NCBI GenBank assembly: GCA_000688775.2
Contig: CP007628.2
Span: 434,001 to 498,000, forward strand
DNA: 64,000 bases
Direction of reading: 5' to 3'
Origin: Streptococcus sp. VT 162
Lineage (GTDB): Bacteria; Bacillota; Bacilli; Lactobacillales; Streptococcaceae
The translations under genes were made by a program, and so were the position numbers. Shown in pieces: positions 53,144 through 64,000 of the stretch. Positions within the stretch are counted from its first letter, which is position 1. Every line of letters begins with the position of its first letter. Under the pieces are notes generated by a model. It was not told the DNA's origin. It worked only from the letters and a program-made list of their open reading frames with translations, and searched no databases.

Positions 53144-53169
53144 AGAGAGCCCAGGAGCTCTCTTTTTTA
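53144..53169 (+). terminator. Terminator after the esterase gene
   Basis: AGAGAGC pairs with GCTCTCT, followed by TTTTT. Confidence 0.8.
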
Positions 53170-53179
53170 TGTCCAAAAC

Positions 53180-53279
53180 CTGAAAGTACTTTTAAAAAAT
53201 TTAAAATATTAAAATATTCTTAAAAGTAAAATCTATTCTGTAGGAACACAGATATAAATATAAGACTTTATTGTATAAT
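53180..53279 (+). promoter_or_regulatory. Promoter region of the sialidase gene
   Basis: CTGAAAGTACTTTTAA starts at 53180, CTATTCT at 53233 (+53) and TATAAT at 53274 (+94). The hexamer at the -35 position (GATATA) is poor, which fits a need for an activator. The leader 53280-53474 also holds TGTCTC-TTGA-GAGACA (53401-53416) and a cre-like GAAAGCGCTTTAT (53439-53451). Confidence 0.7.
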
Positions 53280-53420
53280 AAAGGAAAAGTCACTTGTGAA
53301 AGGAGGAAAAAGGCTGCCGGGTGGTTAAAAACTCGGGCTCAGCAGAAAATGGGAGAGGATTGGGAGCTCTCATTAAGTTGGATACTTTCTTGGTAAAACT
53401 TGTCTCTTGAGAGACAATAA

Positions 53421-56867
<3,447 letters not shown>

Positions 56868-56900
56868 TAAGTAAAAGCTTTTTGAGTAGGTCTCGGAAGA

Positions 56901-56932
56901 GGTAGCAGGTTTTCAAGCCTGCTATCTTTTTT
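56901..56932 (+). terminator. Terminator after nanA
   Basis: GGTAGCAGG pairs with CCTGCTATC, followed by TTTTTT. Confidence 0.85.
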
Positions 56933-56967
56933 GACGACATTCAGGTTGATTCAAAATCATAAGAAGT

Positions 56968-57067
56968 CTGAAACTACTTTCAGGATAGTCTGTTCTATAA
57001 AATAGTTTTGAAACTGAAATCTATTCTACTACAAGCTATTGAAAGCGCTTAACAAATGATATATAAT
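56968..57067 (+). promoter_or_regulatory. Promoter of nanE with operator and cre
   Basis: Perfect palindrome CTGAAA-CTAC-TTTCAG at 56968-56983, CTATTCT at 57021 (+53), TTGAAA (57039-57044), 17 bp, TATAAT (57062-57067, +94). A cre-like TTGAAAGCGCTTAACA overlaps the -35, so CcpA repression is likely. Confidence 0.82.
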
Positions 57068-57100
57068 AAGCCCATAAGAACAAGAAAGGGAGGAAAGAGG

Positions 57101-57799
57101 ATGCCACAGATCAGCAAAGAAGCCTTGATTGAACAAATCAAAGATGGAATCATTGTCTCTTGCCAGGCACTTCCTCACGAACCGCTTTATACAGAAGCGG
57201 GAGGAGTCATTCCCTTGCTAGTCAAAGCGGCTGAGCAAGGTGGAGCAGTCGGTATCCGAGCAAACAGTGTTCGTGATATCAAGGAGATCAAGGAGGTTAC
57301 GAAACTCCCGATTATCGGGATTATCAAACGTGACTATCCGCCACAGGAGCCATTCATTACAGCTACTATGAAAGAAGTGGATGAGTTGGCTGAACTAGAC
57401 ATTGAGGTCATTGCTCTGGATTGCACCAAACGTGAACGTTATGACGGTTTGGAAATCCAAGACTTTATCCGACAAGTCAAAGAAAAGTATCCACATCAAC
57501 TCTTAATGGCTGATACCAGTACCTTTGAAGAGGGTATAGCAGCAGTCGAAGCAGGGATTGATTTTGTTGGAACAACCCTATCAGGTTACACTTCTTATAG
57601 TCCAAAAGTAGATGGTCCAGACTTTGAACTGATCAAAAAACTGTGTGAAGCAGGTGTGGATGTCATCGCTGAAGGGAAAATTCATACACCAGAACAAGCC
57701 AAACAAATTCTGGAGTATGGGGTGCGAGGCATCGTTGTTGGTGGAGCGATTACTAGACCAAAAGAGATTACGGAGCGCTTTGTTGCCGGTCTTAAATAA
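57101..57799 (+). CDS. nanE: N-acetylmannosamine-6-phosphate 2-epimerase
   Basis: 232 aa TIM barrel from the ATG at 57101 (GGGAGGAAAGAGG upstream). Typical motifs are [15 protein letters not shown] near residue 12, IGIIKRDY near residue 76, ALDCTKRER near residue 106 and ADTSTFEEG near residue 137. It makes GlcNAc-6-P from ManNAc-6-P, the last special step of sialic acid breakdown. Confidence 0.96.
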   Translation: MPQISKEALIEQIKDGIIVSCQALPHEPLYTEAGGVIPLLVKAAEQGGAVGIRANSVRDIKEIKEVTKLPIIGIIKRDYPPQEPFITATMKEVDELAELDIEVIALDCTKRERYDGLEIQDFIRQVKEKYPHQLLMADTSTFEEGIAAVEAGIDFVGTTLSGYTSYSPKVDGPDFELIKKLCEAGVDVIAEGKIHTPEQAKQILEYGVRGIVVGGAITRPKEITERFVAGLK

Positions 57800-57829
57800 C
57801 ACAATCTCAAAACAGAGGAGAGTGGTTGA

Positions 57830-59242
<1,413 letters not shown>

Positions 59243-59262
59243 GCACTAAGTCAGATTGATTC

Positions 59263-59301
59263 CCCCCTTTTCCCTGTGCACTACGGTGTAAGAAAAGGGG
59301 G
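59263..59301 (+). terminator. Hairpin between binding-protein and permease genes
   Basis: CCCCCTTTTC (59263-59272) pairs with GAAAAGGGGG (59292-59301), then ACTTTTGTTTG. The T-run is imperfect, so it may be a partial terminator or mRNA-stabilising end that gives more binding protein than permease. Confidence 0.65.
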
Positions 59302-59440
59302 ACTTTTGTTTGAAATGGTAGGAACTGTCACGAAATTAAAATGAAGTTCTTACATAAGCGAATCTTAAAAAATTTCATTTTGGTTTTAAAACAGTTCAAG
59401 AAAATCAAAAACTATTCTATTTGAAAGAGAGGTGCCGACT

Positions 59441-60328
59441 GTGAAAGTCAATAAAATTCGTATGCGGGAAACAGTGATTTCCTACGCTTTCCTAGCACCA
59501 GTGTTATTCTTCTTTGTGATCTTTGTCTTGGCTCCTATGATTATGGGATTCATTACAAGTTTCTTTAACTACTCCATGACTAAATTTGAGTTTGTAGGCT
59601 TTGACAACTACATTCGCATGTTTAAAGACCCTGTCTTTGTGAAGTCTTTGATCAATACCGTTATCCTGGTTATTGGATCTGTTCCGATTGTGGTTCTCTT
59701 CTCGCTCTTTGTAGCATCTCAAACCTATCATCAAAATGCCATTGCCCGTTCTTTCTATCGTTTCGTCTTCTTCCTTCCTGTAGTTACAGGTAGTGTTGCC
59801 GTAACGGTTGTATGGAAATGGATCTATGACCCCCTATCAGGGATTCTAAACTTTGTCCTTAAGTCAAGCCACATCATCAGCCAAAACATTTCTTGGCTGG
59901 GTGACAAAAACTGGGCTTTGCTAGCGATTATGATTATCCTTTTGACAACATCTGTTGGTCAACCGATTATCCTTTATATCGCTGCTATGGGGAATATTGA
60001 TAACTCACTTGTTGAAGCGGCGCGTGTTGACGGTGCGACTGAGTTTCAAGTCTTCTGGAAGATCAAATGGCCTAGCCTTCTTCCAACAACTCTTTACATC
60101 GCGATTATTACGACTATCAACTCATTCCAATGTTTCGCCTTGATTCAGTTGTTGACTTCTGGTGGTCCAAACTACTCAACAAGTACCTTGATGTACTACC
60201 TTTACGAAAAAGCCTTCCAATTGACAGAATACGGCTATGCAAATACCATCGGTGTCTTCTTGGCAGTGATGATTGCCATTGTCAGCTTTGCTCAATTCAA
60301 GATCCTCGGAAACGACGTAGAATACTAA
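59441..60328 (+). CDS. ABC sugar transporter permease 1
   Basis: 295 aa with six membrane helices. I prefer the GTG at 59441, which has AGAGAGG 8 bases upstream, over the GTG at 59432, which lies next to that site. The EAA loop is EAARVDGATEFQVFWKIKWP near residue 190. MsmF/UgpA-type permease paired with the next gene. Confidence 0.92.
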   Translation: MKVNKIRMRETVISYAFLAPVLFFFVIFVLAPMIMGFITSFFNYSMTKFEFVGFDNYIRMFKDPVFVKSLINTVILVIGSVPIVVLFSLFVASQTYHQNAIARSFYRFVFFLPVVTGSVAVTVVWKWIYDPLSGILNFVLKSSHIISQNISWLGDKNWALLAIMIILLTTSVGQPIILYIAAMGNIDNSLVEAARVDGATEFQVFWKIKWPSLLPTTLYIAIITTINSFQCFALIQLLTSGGPNYSTSTLMYYLYEKAFQLTEYGYANTIGVFLAVMIAIVSFAQFKILGNDVEY

Positions 60329-60343
60329 AGAAAGGAGACAGTT

Positions 60344-61183
60344 ATGCAACCTACACAAAAGAAACCCTTAACAGCTTTTACTGTTATCTCAACGATTATC
60401 TTGCTCTTGTTGACCGTACTGTTCATCTTTCCATTCTACTGGATCTTGACAGGGGCCTTCAAATCACAACCTGATACCATTATGATTCCACCACAGTGGT
60501 TCCCTAAAATGCCAACCATGGAGAACTTCCAACAACTCATGGTGCAAAACCCTGCTATGCAGTGGATGTGGAACTCTGTATTTATCTCACTGGTAACCAT
60601 GTTCTTAGTCTGTGCAACCTCTTCTCTAGCAGGTTATGTCTTGGCTAAAAAACGTTTCTATGGTCAGCGCATTCTCTTTGCAGTCTTTATCGCTGCCATG
60701 GCTCTTCCAAAACAAGTTGTCCTTGTACCATTGGTACGTATCGTCAACTTCATGGGAATTCACGATACTCTTTGGGCAGTTATCTTGCCTTTGATTGGAT
60801 GGCCATTTGGGGTCTTCCTTATGAAACAGTTCAGCGAAAACATCCCTACAGAATTGCTTGAATCAGCTAAAATCGACGGTTGTGGTGAGATTCGTACCTT
60901 CTGGAGCGTAGCCTTCCCTATCGTGAAACCAGGATTTGCAGCCCTTGCAATCTTTACCTTCATCAATACTTGGAACGACTACTTCATGCAGTTGGTTATG
61001 TTGACTTCACGTCAAAACTTGACTATCTCACTCGGGGTTGCGACCATGCAGGCCGAAATGGCAACCAACTATGGTTTGATCATGGCGGGTGCAGCTCTTG
61101 CAGCCGTGCCAATCGTAACGGTCTTCCTTGTCTTCCAAAAATCCTTCACTCAGGGTATTACTATGGGAGCGGTCAAAGGTTAA
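60344..61183 (+). CDS. ABC sugar transporter permease 2
   Basis: 279 aa with six helices. The EAA loop is ESAKIDGCGEIRTFWSVAFP near residue 172. MsmG/UgpE type. AAAGGAG precedes the ATG, 15 bases after permease 1. Confidence 0.93.
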   Translation: MQPTQKKPLTAFTVISTIILLLLTVLFIFPFYWILTGAFKSQPDTIMIPPQWFPKMPTMENFQQLMVQNPAMQWMWNSVFISLVTMFLVCATSSLAGYVLAKKRFYGQRILFAVFIAAMALPKQVVLVPLVRIVNFMGIHDTLWAVILPLIGWPFGVFLMKQFSENIPTELLESAKIDGCGEIRTFWSVAFPIVKPGFAALAIFTFINTWNDYFMQLVMLTSRQNLTISLGVATMQAEMATNYGLIMAGAALAAVPIVTVFLVFQKSFTQGITMGAVKG

Positions 61184-61572
61184 GAAAAGTAAATTAGTGT
61201 ATCAAGATTGCAGAAGTGGTCTTGACATGCCATGGAAATATAGAGTTATAAGTGTCTACAAAATGGAGAGTATGCAGTTACTTCGTGAAGTTTTGTCAGA
61301 CACTTATAAACTTAAGAATGAACTCTTTTCATGATACTAGTTAGAGTAGGTTCGTTTTATGGTAGCTATTTCCCGCTTTAGTGGTATCTAAGACAAGTAT
61401 CTTACGCTTATCTTAGACGGAATTTTTGAGACTGACGATGAAGGAGTGAAAGGCTCAAAAATTAGGAATGAAATTCCGAAGGAATTTGCTTCCGTCCGCA
61501 CTATTACAGGGAAATAGAGAAAGGATAATTCGAAACTGAAAAATAGTAACTATCAGAAACGAAGGAAACAGT
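61184..61572. other. Structured gene-free interval with a long palindromic element
   Basis: No ORF is convincing. Two structures are seen: a hairpin with arms of about 19 bases at 61245-61263 and 61291-61311 (GTTATAAGTGTCTACAAAA against TTTTGTCAGACACTTATAA), and an imperfect 152-bp palindrome at 61366-61517 with ends CTATTTCCC and GGGAAATAG, inner pairs TAGTG/CACTA, TCTAAGA/TCTTAGA and AATTTTTGAG/CTCAAAAATT. It may be an intergenic repeat of the RUP/SPRITE kind, but I cannot assign it to a known family. The YhcH gene's ribosome site is at its end. Confidence 0.6.
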
Positions 61573-62025
61573 ATGATTTTTGACGATTTGAAAAACATCG
61601 CCTTTTACAAGGGAATCCATCCCAATCTAGACAAGGCTATCGACTATCTCTATCAGCACCGTAAGGATTCTTTTGAACTCGGTAAGTATGAGATTGACGG
61701 GGACAAGGTCTTTCTAGTTGTTCAGGAAAATGTCCTCAACCAAGCTGAAAATGATCAATTTGAGCATCATAAGAACTATGCAGACTTGCATTTGCTGGTA
61801 GAAGGACATGAATATTCGAGCTACGGTTCACGTATCAAAGACGAAGCGGTAGCATTCGATGAAGCGAGTGACATTGGCTTTGTCCATTGTCATGAACGCT
61901 ACCCACTCTTGTTGGGTTATCACAATTTTGCGATTTTCTTCCCAGGAGAACCGCACCAGCCAAATGGCTATGCAGGTATGGAAGAGAAGGTTCGCAAATA
62001 TCTCTTTAAAATTTTGATTGATTAA
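61573..62025 (+). CDS. YhcH/YjgK/YiaL family protein
   Basis: 150 aa, cupin-like DUF386 domain. FEHHKNYADLHLLVEGHEYS near residue 57 carries the His/Glu metal ligands, and PGEPHQPNG is near residue 124. In enterobacteria YhcH (NanQ) is linked to handling of sialic acid anomers, and it lies in nan loci. Its place here fits. Confidence 0.9.
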   Translation: MIFDDLKNIAFYKGIHPNLDKAIDYLYQHRKDSFELGKYEIDGDKVFLVVQENVLNQAENDQFEHHKNYADLHLLVEGHEYSSYGSRIKDEAVAFDEASDIGFVHCHERYPLLLGYHNFAIFFPGEPHQPNGYAGMEEKVRKYLFKILID

Positions 62026-62045
62026 AAGAATCAGGAGGAGCAAAC

Positions 62046-62690
62046 ATGGCACAAAAAGGAGTAAGCCTTATTAAGGCAGCATTTGACACAGATAACTTTC
62101 TCATGCGTTTCAGTGAGAAGGTCTTGGATATCGTCACAGTCAATCTTCTTTTTGTCGTCTCTTGTTTGCCCATTGTGACGATTGGAGTGGCGAAAATCAG
62201 CCTTTACGAGACCATGTTTGAGATTAAGAGAAGCAGACGAGTTCCAGTTTTCAGAACCTATCTAAGAGCTTTCAAGCAAAATCTGAAACTGGGGCTTCAG
62301 TTAGGTTTGCTAGAGTTGGGCATTGTGTCATTAAGCCTTCTAGACCTCTATCTCTTCTGGGGCCAGACAGCTTTACCTTTCCAGATTGTGAAAGCAATTT
62401 GTTTGGGGATTCTCATCTTCCTCACTCTCGTGATGTTGGCTAGTTATCCCATCGCTGCGCGCTATGATTTATCTTGGAAAGAAGTGCTGCAAAAAGGGCT
62501 TATCTTGGCAAGTTTTAACTTTCCATGGTTCTTCCTCATGTTAGCTATTCTCTTTCTCATAGTGATGGTTCTTTATCTATCCGCCTTCACTCTCCTTTTG
62601 GGTGGGTCAGCCTTTATCCTCTTTGGTTTTGGTTTGCTGGTCTTTCTCCAAGCAGGATTGATGGAGAAAATTTTCGCCAAATACCAGTAG
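62046..62690 (+). CDS. DUF624/YesL family membrane protein
   Basis: 214 aa, about five membrane helices. The N-terminal FLMRFSEKVLDIVTVNLLFV is the DUF624 signature. The family is found next to sugar ABC transporters (YesL type) and its role is unknown. AGGAGGAG precedes the ATG, 20 bases after the YhcH gene. Confidence 0.87.
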   Translation: MAQKGVSLIKAAFDTDNFLMRFSEKVLDIVTVNLLFVVSCLPIVTIGVAKISLYETMFEIKRSRRVPVFRTYLRAFKQNLKLGLQLGLLELGIVSLSLLDLYLFWGQTALPFQIVKAICLGILIFLTLVMLASYPIAARYDLSWKEVLQKGLILASFNFPWFFLMLAILFLIVMVLYLSAFTLLLGGSAFILFGFGLLVFLQAGLMEKIFAKYQ

Positions 62691-62702
62691 GATGACTAGT
62701 TT

Positions 62703-62802
62703 CTGAAACTACTTTCAATCGTTACAGTTTCTAAAATACAAGTAGAAACTAAAATCTAAGTGTATACAAGATATTGAAAGCGATTTTCACAAGGTGTATA
62801 CT
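62703..62802 (+). promoter_or_regulatory. Promoter of the sialic acid lyase gene
   Basis: CTGAAACTACTTTCAA at 62703, CTAAGTG at 62756 (+53), TTGAAA (62774-62779), 17 bp, TATACT (62797-62802, +94). A cre-like TTGAAAGCGATTTTCA overlaps the -35. Layout the same as the nanE promoter. Confidence 0.82.
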
Positions 62803-62860
62803 AAACTTGTAAAAATAGAACTGCTCTCAGCAGAAAAAAAGAAATCTTAGGAGAAAATCT

Positions 62861-63778
62861 ATGTCAGATTTGAAAAAATACGAAGGTGTCATTCCAGCCT
62901 TCTACGCATGTTATGATGATCAAGGAGAAGTCAGTCCAGAGCGTACGCGCGACTTGGTCCAATACTTCATTGATAAGGGTGTTCAAGGTCTCTATGTCAA
63001 TGGTTCTTCTGGTGAATGTATCTACCAAAGTGTGGCAGATCGCAAGTTGATTTTGGAAGAAGTCATGGCAGTTGCCAAGGGCAAATTGACTATCATCGCT
63101 CACGTAGCTTGCAACAATACCAAAGATAGTATGGAACTTGCTCGCCACGCAGAAAGCTTGGGAGTAGATGCCATTGCAACGATTCCACCGATTTACTTCC
63201 GTTTGCCAGAATACTCAGTTGCTAAATACTGGAACGATATCAGTTCTGCAGCTCCAAACACAGACTACGTTATCTACAACATTCCTCAATTAGCAGGTGT
63301 TGCTTTGACTCCAAGTCTCTACACTGAAATGTTGAAGAATCCACGTGTTATCGGTGTTAAGAACTCTTCTATGCCAGTTCAAGATATCCAAACCTTTGTC
63401 AGCCTTGGTGGAGAAGACCACATCGTCTTTAATGGTCCAGATGAACAGTTCCTAGGTGGACGGCTCATGGGTGCTAAAGCTGGTATCGGTGGTACTTACG
63501 GTGCGATGCCAGAACTCTTCTTGAAACTCAATGAGTTGATTGCTGAGAAAGACTTGGAAACAGCGCGTGAATTGCAATACGCTATCAACGCAATCATTGG
63601 TAAATTGACTGCTGCACATGGAAATATGTACGGTGTCATCAAAGAAGTCTTGAAAATCAATGAAGGCTTGAACATTGGTTCAGTTCGTTCACCATTGACG
63701 CCAGTGACTGAAGAAGATCGACCAGTTGTAGAAGCAGCAGCGCAATTGATTCGTGAAACCAAGGAGCGCTTCCTCTAA
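62861..63778 (+). CDS. N-acetylneuraminate lyase
   Basis: 305 aa DapA-superfamily TIM barrel that splits sialic acid into ManNAc and pyruvate. YVNGSSGECIYQS near residue 46 carries the GSSGE pyruvate-binding motif. The catalytic Tyr is in DYVIYNIPQLAGV near residue 137 and the Schiff-base Lys in VIGVKNSS near residue 165. AGGAGAAAATCT precedes the ATG. Usually also called nanA, a symbol I leave to the sialidase here. Confidence 0.95.
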   Translation: MSDLKKYEGVIPAFYACYDDQGEVSPERTRDLVQYFIDKGVQGLYVNGSSGECIYQSVADRKLILEEVMAVAKGKLTIIAHVACNNTKDSMELARHAESLGVDAIATIPPIYFRLPEYSVAKYWNDISSAAPNTDYVIYNIPQLAGVALTPSLYTEMLKNPRVIGVKNSSMPVQDIQTFVSLGGEDHIVFNGPDEQFLGGRLMGAKAGIGGTYGAMPELFLKLNELIAEKDLETARELQYAINAIIGKLTAAHGNMYGVIKEVLKINEGLNIGSVRSPLTPVTEEDRPVVEAAAQLIRETKERFL

Positions 63779-63795
63779 TCCATAAGGAGGTATTT

Positions 63796-64000
63796 ATGAC
63801 ACACTACGTTGCAATTGATATCGGTGGAACCAATATCAAATATGGTTTGATTGACCAAGAAGGCCAACTTGTTGAATCGCATGAAATGCCAACCGAGGCG
63901 CATAAGGGTGGACCTCATATCTTACAAAAGACAAAAGATATCGTAGCCAGCTATTTAGAAAAAGGCCCAGTAGCAGGTGTTGCCATTTCTTCTGCTGGGA
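63796..64000 (+). CDS. nanK: ROK family kinase, N-terminal part (probable ManNAc kinase)
   Basis: 68 codons before the right edge. It starts MTHYVAIDIGGTNIKYGLID, with the ATP-binding DIGGTNIK of ROK sugar kinases. AAGGAGG precedes the ATG, 17 bases after the lyase gene. It should phosphorylate ManNAc to feed NanE; the substrate is inferred from context. Confidence 0.88.
   Translation, partial: MTHYVAIDIGGTNIKYGLIDQEGQLVESHEMPTEAHKGGPHILQKTKDIVASYLEKGPVAGVAISSAG

Noticed and set aside
61128-61334. Small plus-strand frame at the end of permease 2
   Set aside because: It begins inside the permease gene in another frame, lacks a ribosome site and runs through the 61245-61311 hairpin.

Overview
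The window is chromosomal DNA of a mitis-group streptococcus close to Streptococcus pneumoniae, S. mitis or S. oralis. Supporting signs are the trp operon end beside a competence prepilin peptidase with a SigX (cin) box, an mgrA-type regulator beside the Gls24/AmaP stress operon, an aroF-aroG-acpS-alr-recG run, a pneumococcal-type BOX element, and an LPXTG-anchored NanA sialidase followed by sialic acid catabolic genes. I see no prophage, CRISPR array or transposase. Species cannot be settled by reading alone.

Layout. 1-3.1 kb: trpB end, trpA, then a two-gene cassette (WYL regulator and effector-binding-domain protein) inserted at the 3' end of the competence prepilin peptidase gene, leaving a duplicated scar. 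3.1-8.8 kb: acetyltransferase, two membrane-anchored proteins of unknown role, the glsB-amaP-DUF2273-gls24-csbD envelope-stress operon, and mgrA. 8.8-12.2 kb: oxidoreductase, hydrolase and SDR genes with an Rrf2 repressor gene, both transcription units carrying the same palindrome. 12.2-17 kb: two membrane proteins, two tRNA-Lys(CTT) genes flanking a small accessory segment, and a likely 6S RNA. 17-25.9 kb: rarA, DUF3013, an M50-like protease, Nudix, prmA, rsmE, pepF, aquaporin. 26-28.4 kb: queCDEF under a preQ1-I riboswitch. 28.5-34.3 kb: trxA, a MarR gene divergent from lrgAB, an ABC exporter and a GntR-controlled ABC system. 34.4-53.1 kb: nrdR-dnaB-dnaI, der, a DUF2971 gene, TPM/LemA pair, AlkD-like protein, secA, two DAHP synthases, acpS, alr, recG, a BOX element and an acetyl esterase. 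53.4-64 kb: sialidase, nanE, an ABC sugar importer, YhcH, DUF624, sialic acid lyase and the start of a ROK kinase.

The sialic acid genes work as a pathway: NanA frees sialic acid at the cell surface, the ABC importer takes up sugar, the lyase gives ManNAc plus pyruvate, the ROK kinase phosphorylates ManNAc, and NanE makes GlcNAc-6-P. Three promoters of this locus share a CTGAAA-type box exactly 94 bp before the -10 element and a second block at +53. The esterase gene upstream has the same two blocks, which suggests it belongs to the same regulon. This is the most interesting regulatory signal I found. Next are the cassette scar at the prepilin peptidase gene, the paired MarR and Rrf2 operators, the duplicated tRNA-Lys, and a membrane protein with a predicted permuted papain-like domain.
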